From DATKAB01 sp964542745 (GTDB taxonomy: Bacteria > Eisenbacteria > RBG-16-71-46), in NCBI GenBank assembly GCA_964542745.1, contig CAZIVR010000008.1:1-64000 (forward strand): DNA of 64,000 nucleotides. Direction: 5' to 3'. The translations under genes were made by a program, and so were the position numbers. The stretch's first letter is position 1. The number at the start of each line of letters is the position of its first letter. Of the stretch, positions 17,723 to 25,235 are shown piece after piece. Below the pieces are notes generated by a model, which searched no databases, was not told the DNA's origin, and saw only the letters and a list, made by a program, of their open reading frames with translations.

Positions 17723-18829
17723 CTACCAGCTCCAGCCGATCGAGACCAGCTGGGTCGGGTCGAAGGAGTTGTCGTCCGGGAAATCCGGGCTGTCGGCCGC
17801 GAAGAAGCGGTGCAGCGACAGCGCGTAGTCGGCGCCGAACTGGCGGTGGCGCACGCCGGCCCCGAACGCGAGGTCCTTCCCGTTCACCCCGGCCCGCACC
17901 GCGAAGCGGTCGCGATACCAGTACTCGAGCCCGGTGCGCACGTCCCAGGTCTGGCCGCCGATGGTGATCTGGCTGTCGAGCCGCCGGCGCTCGAAGCCCC
18001 ACGCCAGGTCGAGGCCCCAGGTGAGCGCGTGGCTGGGCGCCGGGAAGAAGTTGAATCCGGCCCCGGTGTCGAGCGTCGGCGCGATGAACTCGTGCGTGCC
18101 GTTGCTCCACGCGAGGTAGGTGGTGGTGAGGTCGCGCAGCGTGGCCCCGAGCGTGATCGCGTCGCTCGGCATGTAGACGACGCCCGCGTCGAGACCGGCG
18201 CCGAAGGACGTGACGTGCTCGCCGAAGATCGTGTCCGGCAGGCTCTGGCGGAGGAACTTGAGGTTGAGCCCGTAGGCGAAGCGCGGACCGCGCTGGCGCG
18301 CGTAGCTCAGCAGCGCCGCGAGGTCGCTGCTGCTCGCGAGGAACAGCTGGTCGGAAGTGAGCAGCAGGCGCTCGCCCGCCTCCCAGCGCCCGTTGCCCTC
18401 GCCGTAGTCGAAGGTGCTCGGCTGCCCGTCCACGCCGTAGTCGAGGAAGTCGCCGGGGCGGAGCGCTCCGGGGCGGGGCGTGACCTGGATGTCGTCGGTG
18501 GCGAGCCGGATCACCGTGAGGCCGAGCGCCGCGCGACCTCCGGCGGCGCCGCCGAGCGGGAGCACGCCGCCCAGGTGGTCATGGGTGAGCAGGCTCCCGA
18601 AGCGCCAGTCGCGCTGCGCCATCACTTCGCGGTACGGCAGGTAGACCATGCCGGCCGGGTTCCAGTACGGCGAGGTCGCGTCGTCCGAGACGGCCGTGAA
18701 GGCCCCGCCCATGCCAATGGCGCGCGGTCCGACCGGGATCTTGAGGAACTCCCCGGCGTACTTGGTCGCCCCCGCCGGGGACGCCGCGAGCAGGACCGCG
18801 AGCACCGGGAGGGAGAGGAACCGCTTCAT
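17723..18829 (-). CDS. PorV/PorQ-like outer-membrane barrel protein
   Basis: 368 residues with an N-terminal signal peptide (MKRFLSLPVLAVLLAASPAGA). The mature start KYAGEFLKIPVGPRAIGMGGA followed by AFTAVSDDATSPYWNPAGM (both abbreviated here by family pattern) is the hallmark of the PorV/UPF0164 family of FadL-like barrels, whose Bacteroidetes members shuttle type IX cargo. The rest alternates polar and hydrophobic residues and ends in an aromatic (IGWSW). The ATG at 18829 has GAGGA upstream; further-upstream starts would lose the signal peptide position. A secreted protein with a FlgD-like sorting domain at 46746-47984 fits the same export theme. Confidence 0.85.
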   Translation of the reverse strand: MKRFLSLPVLAVLLAASPAGATKYAGEFLKIPVGPRAIGMGGAFTAVSDDATSPYWNPAGMVYLPYREVMAQRDWRFGSLLTHDHLGGVLPLGGAAGGRAALGLTVIRLATDDIQVTPRPGALRPGDFLDYGVDGQPSTFDYGEGNGRWEAGERLLLTSDQLFLASSSDLAALLSYARQRGPRFAYGLNLKFLRQSLPDTIFGEHVTSFGAGLDAGVVYMPSDAITLGATLRDLTTTYLAWSNGTHEFIAPTLDTGAGFNFFPAPSHALTWGLDLAWGFERRRLDSQITIGGQTWDVRTGLEYWYRDRFAVRAGVNGKDLAFGAGVRHRQFGADYALSLHRFFAADSPDFPDDNSFDPTQLVSIGWSW

Positions 18830-18921
18830 GAAGTCCTCGGAAGATGTCCGTCCGCGGCGGGGGTGCGCCTTCGGCCGGCGCGGCCACGGAACGCTGGATC
18901 CATGCGGCTCGGGAATGGGGA

Positions 18922-18951
18922 AAGCTAGGTGGCGCCGCAACTAGATGTCAA
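18922..18951 (-). promoter_or_regulatory. promoter of PorV-like gene
   Basis: Reading leftwards: perfect -35 TTGACA (18946-18951), 18-nt spacer, TAGCTT (18922-18927). The -35 overlaps the last codons and stop of the upstream gene. Leader to 18829 is about 85 nt. Confidence 0.7.
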
Positions 18952-19594
18952 CCGTGCGCGGGATGGGTTTCCACTCCGGCAGGCTCACTTCTCCGATCGG
19001 CCGCCCGATGCGCCACTCGCCGCGGATGCGCACCAGCTCCGCGGCCGACTCGAATGACTGCTCGCCGCCGCCGCCGAGGGGAACGAAGCGCACCTCGTAG
19101 GTGGCCATCACGCGTCCGCTCTCGACCGGCAGCGCCCGCAGGTTCGCGATGCGCAGCGAGGTCGTGGGCGGGAGGAACCACAGCATGCCGGGAGTCGGAA
19201 GGTCGAGGCTCGGCTCGAGCAGGCAATCCTGCGCCGTGAAGTGGTCATCGTGTCGAAGCGCCTGCCAGTAGGTTTCCAGGGTCGTGCCCGGCGACGTGAA
19301 GCGCGAGTCGGCCCGGCGCGGTTCGGCCACGTCGAGCAGGAGCAGGAGGACCAGCGCCGACGCCAGCCACCCCGTCCAGCGAACCGGGCGGCGTTCGGCC
19401 GCCGGCTCGACCCCTTCCGGGGCCTCGCCGGTGCATACCCCGTGAACCGGGGAAAGCGCGGAAATCTCGTCGGCCGGGGCCGGTGCGGGCACGCGATCGA
19501 GCTGCAAGGAGATGGACTCCCGGGCCGGCCGAAGGCGCCGGCGTCTCACGCGTCCGTGCGAGTGGCGCGCCCCACGATGGCGCGCGAGCGGCAC
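18941..19594 (-). CDS. single-span anchored protein, function unknown
   Basis: About 217 residues from a GTG at 19594; the true start may be further in. An Arg/Pro-rich N-terminus is followed by one hydrophobic segment at about 75-88 (LASALVLLLLLDVA). An extracytoplasmic domain of about 125 residues begins SPGTTLETYWQALRHDDHFTA. The pattern of a helix with a short 'xYWQALrhgD' stretch, then beta strands ending in GEWRIG, resembles SnoaL/DUF4878-like cystatin-fold domains. That resemblance is weak and no function is assigned. It has its own promoter overlapping the rluB stop. Confidence 0.6.
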   Translation of the reverse strand: MPLARHRGARHSHGRVRRRRLRPARESISLQLDRVPAPAPADEISALSPVHGVCTGEAPEGVEPAAERRPVRWTGWLASALVLLLLLDVAEPRRADSRFTSPGTTLETYWQALRHDDHFTAQDCLLEPSLDLPTPGMLWFLPPTTSLRIANLRALPVESGRVMATYEVRFVPLGGGGEQSFESAAELVRIRGEWRIGRPIGEVSLPEWKPIPRTVDI

Positions 19595-19690
19595 CCCGCC
19601 TGCCGGGGGACCGGGTCCTGAACGTCCGCAGGATTCGTTCCGGACGGCCCCGTCCAGCCGGGGCCCTCGCGACGTTCCAGCGGCACCTCA

Positions 19691-19720
19691 AGTCTAGGCC
19701 GACAAACCCCTGAGCCTCAA
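19691..19720 (-). promoter_or_regulatory. promoter overlapping rluB 3' end
   Basis: Reading leftwards: TTGAGG (19715-19720), 18-nt spacer, TAGACT (19691-19696), upstream of the anchored protein gene. The -35 covers the rluB stop codon. Confidence 0.5.
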
Positions 19721-21159
19721 GGCCTTGTTGAGCGCCGCCCGGATCGCTTCCCGGGTCCGGCCCCGCGGCCGCTCCGGCCGCGCTTCGCCGGAGGCCCGCC
19801 GCGCGAGCGCCCGGATGAGCCGCCCGGCGCACGCGCTGGCCGAAATGCCCCGCGCGCCGGACCGCGACTCCCGCGTTCCCCGCCGGGTCCCTCCCGCGCC
19901 GGCCGCTCGCTCCGGCCGCGATTCGCCGGCCCTCGCGCCGCCGCCGGGCGCCCGCGGAAACCGTCGCGTCCACCCGGCCCGCTCCGACGCGCCGAGCGCG
20001 GCCCGAACCCCGCTCCGGGTCCGGGTGGCGCTCCGCGGGAGTCGCGACGGGGACGCTCCCTCTCGCCACGGGCGGGCGGCCCGAATCGTTCGCGACGATC
20101 TCCCTCGCGTTCGCTCCGGGATGCAGGGCCCCGCTCCGGTCGCGCCCCCATGCCGAACCGCTCGGGGCGTCCGCGCTCGGGACGGGGGCCCGCCTTGAAA
20201 CGTTCCGGGCGTCCGCGCTCGGGTCGCGCACCCGCGCCGAAGCGCTCGGGACGTCCGCGCTCGGGTCGCGCGGCGGAGCGGGGACCGGCGATGCGCTCGC
20301 GCTCCGCGGCAGGACGCGCGGCGCGCTCGGGCCGCCCCGTCGCCACGGCGCGGCGCGGGCCCGTCTCGCGCCGCCGGGGCCGCACGGCCGGTCCGTCGAA
20401 CGTGCGCCGGCCGGTCACTCCGCCGGTGCGTGCCCGCGGCCGCGCCGACGCCGCGCGCAGTTCCTCCACCTCGCGCTCCGAGAGTTCGCGCCACATCCCG
20501 CGCTCGAGCTGCCCGAGCCGGAGCGGGCCGTAACCCCAGCGATGCAGCCGGTGCACGGTGAGCCCCACCGCCTCGCACATGTGCCGCACCTGCCGGTGCC
20601 GTCCCTCGTGGAGCGCCAGCTCGAGGACGGCCTCGCCCCCGCTCGAGTCGCGCAGCCACACCTGCGCCGGCGCGCTGACCACGCCGGGTTCGAACTCGAC
20701 CCCGTCGCGCAATTTCGCGAGCGCCGCCTCCGAGGGGGCCGCCTCGAGATGCACGCGGTAGCGTTTCGAGACGCCGTAGCGCGGGTGCATCAGGTGGTGG
20801 GCGAGCTCGCCGTCGTTGGTGAGCAGCAGCAGTCCGCTGGTGTCGGCGTCGAGCCTGCCGACCGGGAACAGCCGCGACCCCGGGGGCATCAGGTCCCGCA
20901 CCGTGCGGCGTCCCTCGGGATCGTGGAGCGTCGTGATCACGCCGACCGGCTTGTTGAGCACGTAGGTCTTGAACGGCGCGGCGCGCGGCAGGGGCCGCCC
21001 CTCCACCTCCACGCGGTCGCGATCCGGCTCGACGCGCGTGCCCGGCTCGGTCACGACCTGTCCGTTCACCCGCACCACGCCCGAGGCGATCAGGTCGTCG
21101 CACTTCCGGCGGGCGCCGATTCCGCGGCTCGAGAGGAGCTTGTTGAGCCGGACGCTCAT
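19717..21159 (-). CDS. rluB: RluB-type 23S rRNA pseudouridine synthase with long Arg-rich tail
   Basis: 480 residues. An N-terminal S4 RNA-binding domain (about 2-60) is followed by the RluB/RsuA catalytic domain, with Asp104 in GRLDADTSGLLLLTNDGE and the KRYRV and HEGRHRQVRHM motifs. The enzyme isomerises a uridine in helix 89-93 rRNA in characterised relatives. The core ends near residue 240, the normal family size; about 240 further residues are almost only Arg, Gly, Pro, Glu, Ala and Ser, with repeated RPERGRPERF units. The start overlaps the scpB stop (ATGA), the common scpA-scpB-rluB arrangement. Confidence 0.92.
   Translation of the reverse strand: MSVRLNKLLSSRGIGARRKCDDLIASGVVRVNGQVVTEPGTRVEPDRDRVEVEGRPLPRAAPFKTYVLNKPVGVITTLHDPEGRRTVRDLMPPGSRLFPVGRLDADTSGLLLLTNDGELAHHLMHPRYGVSKRYRVHLEAAPSEAALAKLRDGVEFEPGVVSAPAQVWLRDSSGGEAVLELALHEGRHRQVRHMCEAVGLTVHRLHRWGYGPLRLGQLERGMWRELSEREVEELRAASARPRARTGGVTGRRTFDGPAVRPRRRETGPRRAVATGRPERAARPAAERERIAGPRSAARPERGRPERFGAGARPERGRPERFKAGPRPERGRPERFGMGARPERGPASRSEREGDRRERFGPPARGERERPRRDSRGAPPGPGAGFGPRSARRSGPGGRDGFRGRPAAARGPANRGRSERPAREGPGGERGSRGPARGAFRPARAPGGSSGRSRGGPPAKRGRSGRGAGPGKRSGRRSTRP
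20150..20272 (-). repeat. tandem repeat encoding RPERGRPERF units
   Basis: Within the rluB tail, three to four imperfect copies of a roughly 42-nt unit encode GRPERF(G/K)xGxRPER. On the plus strand they read as repeats of CGCTCGGGxCGTCCGCGCTC type. This is coding repeat expansion, not CRISPR. Confidence 0.75.
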
Positions 21160-21899
21160 CCCCTCGGACCGCCGGTGTGGGCCGGGGACGCCTCGTCCCC
21201 ACCGGCGTCCGCCCCGGCGCCCGCCTCCTCGCTCAGGTCGTCGCCGCTCTCGAGCGGCTCGACCTCGTGGCGCAGGAACGAGGTCCCGAGCGCGGCCTCG
21301 CCGGCGGCGAGGTCGGTGGCGACCTGCGAGACGACCTCCACCTCCATCATGTCGAGCTGCTCGGGCTCCCGGGCCGCGACCAGCGCCCGCAGTTCCTCGG
21401 GACGCGGCAGCTCGGCCAGGTCCTTGAGCCCGAAGTAGTCGAGGAACTCCTGGGTCGTGCCGTAGAGCAGCGGACGGCCCACCACCTTCGAACGGCCCCG
21501 GATCGTCACCAGGTTGCGCTCGAGCAGCGTGGCCAGCACGGCGCTCGAGTCCACGCCGCGGATCGCCTCGACCTCGGACTTCGTGACCGGCTGCTTGTAC
21601 GCGATGATCGCCATGGTCTCGAGCCCGGCGCGCGACAACCGCATCTTCTTCTTGCCGCGCAGCATCCGGCCCACCCACTCCGCCTGCTCGGGATGCGTCA
21701 CCAGCAGGTGGCCGCCCGCGATCTCGCGCAGCTCCACGCCGGCGCCGCGCGCGGCGTACTCGGTGCCGAGCCGCAGCAGCGCGGCCGCGACCTCGTCCGG
21801 GGGCGCGTCGAGGGACTCGCTGAGCAGGCTCAGCGAGAGGGGCTGGTCCGAGGAGAACAGCAGCGCTTCAAGCGCCGCTTGCAGGTTCGGCGGAGGCAT
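21156..21899 (-). CDS. scpB: segregation and condensation protein B
   Basis: 247 residues. ScpB is the winged-helix kite subunit that binds ScpA and SMC in chromosome condensation. Diagnostic strings are LEALLFSSDQPLS near the N-terminus, AGLETMAIIAYKQPVTKSE, IRGVDSS, TLLERNLVTIRGR and GRPLLYGTTQEFLDYFGL. A 60-residue acidic C-terminal extension is unconserved. The ATG overlaps the scpA 3' end by 32 bases and its stop overlaps rluB. Confidence 0.95.
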   Translation of the reverse strand: MPPPNLQAALEALLFSSDQPLSLSLLSESLDAPPDEVAAALLRLGTEYAARGAGVELREIAGGHLLVTHPEQAEWVGRMLRGKKKMRLSRAGLETMAIIAYKQPVTKSEVEAIRGVDSSAVLATLLERNLVTIRGRSKVVGRPLLYGTTQEFLDYFGLKDLAELPRPEELRALVAAREPEQLDMMEVEVVSQVATDLAAGEAALGTSFLRHEVEPLESGDDLSEEAGAGADAGGDEASPAHTGGPRG

Positions 21900-22770
21900 G
21901 GGCTTCAGGTCCTTCCGGGGTGCGGGCCAGGATGGTGATGTCGCCGAAGTTCTCGGTCTGGACCACCAGCACCGCCCCGAGCTTGATGAGCTCGAGCAGC
22001 GCCATGAAGGTCACGACCATTTCGGCGCGGACGCGGCAGCGCAGCAGGAGGTCCACGAACGACACCGAGCCGTTCTCGGCCACCGTGCTCGCGATCAGGG
22101 ACATCTTGTCCTCGACGTCGTACAGCTCGCCCTGCACCTCGTAGACGGTGGGCACGGGCACGCGGGACATGACGCGGTTGAGCGCGTCGAGCAGGTCGAA
22201 GAGCGTGGCGGGAGCGAGCGGCAGCGGGCCCATCTCGTCGTCGCCCGGGAGCATGCCGCGCTCGAACAGCAGGCGGCGGTCCTCCTCGCGCAGCTTGAGC
22301 GTCCCGGCCGCCTCCTTGAACTGGCGGTACTCCACCAGCCGCTGGACCAGCTCCTCGCGCGGGTCGCCCTCGTCCTCCTCCTCGCCCACCGCGGGAAGCG
22401 GCAGCAGCATCTTGGCCTTGATGCGCATCAGCGTGGCGGCCATCACCAGGAACTCTCCGGCCACCTCGAGGTCGAGCGCCCGCATCAGCTCGATGTAGGC
22501 GAGGTACTGCTGGGTGATGTGGGAGATCGGGATGTCGGTGACGTCGATCTCGTCGCGCTTGATGAGGTGCAGCAGCAGGTCGAGCGGGCCCTCGAAGCGG
22601 GCGAGCTTCACGGTCACCGTGTTCCGCGACGCGGACGGCGTCAGGCCGCGGGCGTCCGCGGCCGCCGGAGCCTCGGGCGCCGCCGGGACCGTCGCGGCCG
22701 GAGCCGACGCATCGCGCGCGGCCACCGCCTCGTCGCCGCGTTCCGCCCCGTCGTCGTGCGTGCCGTTCAT
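21868..22770 (-). CDS. scpA: segregation and condensation protein A
   Basis: 300 residues. ScpA is the kleisin that bridges SMC heads. An Ala-rich N-terminus of about 50 residues precedes the conserved FEGPLDLLLHLIKRDEIDVTDI (abbreviated here by position 59-80), then EFLVMAATLMRIKAKMLLP, and a C-terminal winged helix (VTFMALLELIKLGAV). The start codon overlaps the trpS stop (ATGA). Confidence 0.95.
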   Translation of the reverse strand: MNGTHDDGAERGDEAVAARDASAPAATVPAAPEAPAAADARGLTPSASRNTVTVKLARFEGPLDLLLHLIKRDEIDVTDIPISHITQQYLAYIELMRALDLEVAGEFLVMAATLMRIKAKMLLPLPAVGEEEDEGDPREELVQRLVEYRQFKEAAGTLKLREEDRRLLFERGMLPGDDEMGPLPLAPATLFDLLDALNRVMSRVPVPTVYEVQGELYDVEDKMSLIASTVAENGSVSFVDLLLRCRVRAEMVVTFMALLELIKLGAVLVVQTENFGDITILARTPEGPEAHASAEPASGA

Positions 22771-23837
22771 GGGGTCCGCTCCAGGTCGCCGGCGGTCAGG
22801 TGCATCGCCTCGCGCACGCGCGCCATGGTGTCGCGGGCTACCTCGCGGGCGCGGCGGTTGCCGTCCGCGAGGATGTCGCGCACGCGGTCGGGATCGGCCT
22901 CGTAGCGCGCGCGGCGTTCGCGAACCGGCGCCAGTACGTCGGCCAGCACCTGCGCGAGATGTTTCTTGTCGGGCACGCACGGCAGTTCGCCGGCGCGGCA
23001 GCGGCGCGCGATGTCCTCCGCCTCGCCGGGATTGAACTTGCGGTGGTACTCCCACACCACGCAGCCGGCGTGCACCGGGTCGCCGTCGGCGTCGAGCTCG
23101 GAGAGGTCGGCCTCGGGGCGCCCGGGGTCGTTGGCGCGCAGCTTTCGCGGATCGGTGTAGGCCTGCTTCACCTTCGCCGCGATCTCCTCCGGTTTCTCGG
23201 CGAGGAGGATGGTGTTGCCGAGCGACTTGCTCATGCGCTTGCCGTCGAGTCCGCGCAGCCTCGGGAACTCGGTGAGCTGGGCCTCGGGCTCGGGGAACAC
23301 GGGCTCGCGGTCCCGGCAGTAGACGAAGTTGAAGCGGCGCGCCAGCTCGCGCGTCAGCTCGACGTGCGGCACCTGGTCCCCCCCGACCGGCACGTGCGTG
23401 GCGCGGTAGAGCAGGATGTCGGCGGCTTGCAGCACCGAGTACCCGAGGTGGCCGTAGGAGATGGTCTGCTCGTCGAGGTTCAGGTCGCGGATCTGCTCCT
23501 TGAGCGTCGGGATGCGCTCGAGGCGGGCCTTGCTGACCAGCATCGAGAGCAGCAGGTGGAGCTCGGCGTGCTCCTTCACGGCGGACTGCACGAAGATCAC
23601 GCTGCGCTCGGGATCGAGGCCGGCGGCCAGCCAGTCCACCACCATCTCGTGGGTGTGCTCGGGCAGCGCGCGGGTGTCCTCGTAGCCGGTGGTGAGCATG
23701 TGCCAGTCGGCCACCATGTGGAAGTTCTGCCAGCCCTCGTTCTGGAGACGGACCCAGTTCTCGAGGGCCCCGACGTAGTTGCCGAGATGGAGCCGCCCGG
23801 TGGGGCGCATGCCGGAGAGGATGCGGCCGGGCTTCAA
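22767..23837 (-). CDS. trpS: tryptophanyl-tRNA synthetase
   Basis: 356 residues. Class I synthetase charging tRNA-Trp. The N-terminal strand RILSGMRPTGRLHLGNY carries the HIGH-equivalent HLGN (17-20). VPVGGDQVPHVELTRELARR and the KMSKS loop KRMSKSLGN follow. No ATG precedes the conserved first strand. A TTG at 23837 overlapping the protease stop (TTGA) is the best start, giving LKPGRILSG; the ATG inside SGMRP would delete the first strand. Confidence 0.94.
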   Translation of the reverse strand: MKPGRILSGMRPTGRLHLGNYVGALENWVRLQNEGWQNFHMVADWHMLTTGYEDTRALPEHTHEMVVDWLAAGLDPERSVIFVQSAVKEHAELHLLLSMLVSKARLERIPTLKEQIRDLNLDEQTISYGHLGYSVLQAADILLYRATHVPVGGDQVPHVELTRELARRFNFVYCRDREPVFPEPEAQLTEFPRLRGLDGKRMSKSLGNTILLAEKPEEIAAKVKQAYTDPRKLRANDPGRPEADLSELDADGDPVHAGCVVWEYHRKFNPGEAEDIARRCRAGELPCVPDKKHLAQVLADVLAPVRERRARYEADPDRVRDILADGNRRAREVARDTMARVREAMHLTAGDLERTP

Positions 23838-24517
23838 ATCCCGAGGCCCTCGCCCGACACGCCGAACAGCCCGAGGCAGGCGTGCACCACCGCCCGGACC
23901 GGGACGCGCAGCAGGAAATTGGAGGCGGCCGGGGACGCGAGCACCGCCACGACCAGCAGCATGCCGACCAGCCGGAACTGGTGGAGCACCAGGATGTGGC
24001 GCAGCTTCATGAAGCGCATCAGCACCCACGAGCCGTCGAGCGGCGGGATCGGGAGCAGGTTGAACAGCGCGAGCGTCACGTTCCAGACCACGCCGGCGAG
24101 CGCCATGGTCCCGAGCGGTGCGATCCAGCCGGCGAACCCTCCGGCGCCCGCCGCCGCGGGCTCGGGGACCAGCCGCACCACCGCGGCGAAGGCGAGCGCC
24201 AGCAGCAGGTTCGACGCCGGACCGGCCAGCGCCACCTTCACCGTGTCGTTGAGCGGGTCGCGCAGCTTCGCCCGGTCCACGGGAACCGGCTTCGCCCAGC
24301 CGATCAGGAACGGCGCCTGGAAGACCATGAGGAGGCCCGGCAGCAGCACCGAGCCCATCGGATCGAGGTGCGGCAGGGGATTCAGCGTCAGCCGTCCCCG
24401 CTCGCGCGCGGTCGTGTCGCCGCAGCGCAGGGCCGCCCACGCGTGGGCGTACTCGTGCACCACCACGCTGAAGAGGAAGACCGGGAAAACGAGCAGGAGA
24501 ACTGGGTCGAAACGCAC
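23834..24517 (-). CDS. site-2 protease family (M50) membrane metalloprotease
   Basis: About 227 residues from a GTG at 24517. The zinc motif HEYAH is at 21-25 in the first membrane helix, and the third ligand is in NLLPIPPLDG near 160. Four to six hydrophobic segments are visible. This is the short rhomboid-sized M50 type (YwhC/Rip-like) without PDZ domains. The start is supported by GGAG upstream and by a promoter at 24559-24587, which excludes longer in-frame starts up to 24700. It heads the run with trpS, scpA, scpB and rluB. The substrate is unknown. Confidence 0.88.
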   Translation of the reverse strand: MRFDPVLLLVFPVFLFSVVVHEYAHAWAALRCGDTTARERGRLTLNPLPHLDPMGSVLLPGLLMVFQAPFLIGWAKPVPVDRAKLRDPLNDTVKVALAGPASNLLLALAFAAVVRLVPEPAAAGAGGFAGWIAPLGTMALAGVVWNVTLALFNLLPIPPLDGSWVLMRFMKLRHILVLHQFRLVGMLLVVAVLASPAASNFLLRVPVRAVVHACLGLFGVSGEGLGI

Positions 24518-24558
24518 GCGCGCGGGCTCCGGAGCCGTGAAAGAGGGATCGCGGCGCA

Positions 24559-24587
24559 GACTATCGGGATTGCGCGAGCGAAGCAAT
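24559..24587 (-). promoter_or_regulatory. promoter of protease-trpS-scpAB-rluB operon
   Basis: Reading leftwards: TTGCTT (24582-24587), 17-nt spacer, TAGTCT (24559-24564). Leader to the GTG at 24517 is about 35 nt. Confidence 0.6.
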
Positions 24588-24661
24588 AGCCGCCGCTTCA
24601 AGTAGCGCTTGAGGTGGCCGGCGCACGCGCTCTGGACCGGGCCGACGTCCGGTCGCGGGGT

Positions 24662-24691
24662 TTGCCCGGCGGGATTCGGCTGGCCTAACGT
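24662..24691 (+). promoter_or_regulatory. promoter of selenoperoxiredoxin, leaderless
   Basis: TTGCCC (24662-24667), 18-nt spacer, TAACGT (24686-24691). Only 7 nt separate the -10 from the ATG at 24699, so the mRNA probably begins at or next to the start codon. Confidence 0.55.
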
Positions 24692-24698
24692 GGGGCGC

Positions 24699-25202
24699 AT
24701 GACGCCGCCGCGCCCCGAGGACCTGCTCGACCGGCCGGTCCCGGATCTCGCGCTCGCCGGTTCCGACGGCGCGACCCACCCGCTGCGCGGCGGCGGGCCG
24801 CTCGCGCTGTTTTTCTACATCCGGAACGCCTCGCCCGGCTGAGTGCTCGAGATGCGCGAGTTTCGCGCGCGCCACGCCGAGTTTCGCGCCGCCGGGGTGA
24901 AGGTGGCGGGCGTCACGCTCGACACGATCGAAAGCTGCCGCTGGTGGGCCGAGCGCCTGCGCCTCCCCTACCCGCTGTTGTCCGATTCGGCGCGCGAGGC
25001 CGGGGAGCGGTTCCACGTGCTGCGCCGAATCGGGCTCGGCGGCTGGAACGTCGAGCTGTTCCGCCGCAGCACGTTCCTCGCCGACGGCGGGGGGACGATC
25101 CGCGCGATCTGGGGGGACGTGCGGATCCGCGGTCACGCGCGCGAGGTGCTCGCGGCGGCCCGGGCGCTCGGCGACCCGCAGGTGCGGCAGCCGCCGGCCT
25201 GA
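24699..25202 (+). CDS. peroxiredoxin (PrxQ/BCP-like) with in-frame TGA, candidate selenoprotein
   Basis: 167 residues if the TGA at 24840-24842 is read as selenocysteine (residue 48). AhpC/TSA-fold peroxiredoxins reduce peroxides with a peroxidatic Cys in the pattern FYP...TPGCTxE. Here the matching stretch is FFYIRNASPG-TGA-VLEMREF, so the stop falls exactly on that Cys. The frame continues with complete family features: GVTLDTIESCRWWAERLRLP, PLLSDSAREAGERF, STFLADGGGTIR, and a closing GHAREVL. Cys80 is the only other candidate redox residue; there is no Cys five residues after position 48 as in classical PrxQ. A hairpin just after the TGA fits a bacterial SECIS. The alternative is a nonsense mutation of a Cys codon. 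Confidence 0.85.
24843..24868 (+). other. putative SECIS hairpin of peroxiredoxin
   Basis: Directly after the TGA come 11 nt, then stem GCGCGA (24854-24859), loop GTT (24860-24862) and stem TCGCGC (24863-24868). The loop starts 17 nt after the TGA and its first base is G, as expected for SelB-recognised bacterial SECIS hairpins. Confidence 0.65.
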
Positions 25203-25235
25203 TCGCGCCGCGCGCGCCGGGGCTCCGCGCCGAAC

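Noticed and set aside
20150..20272. Short repeats in the rluB tail as a mobile or CRISPR element
   Set aside because: They encode RPERGRPERF units inside an uninterrupted frame.
24518..24700. Extended N-terminus of the site-2 protease from a start at 24700
   Set aside because: A good promoter (24559-24587) lies inside it, the extension is Arg-rich without domain, and it would overlap the divergent peroxiredoxin start.
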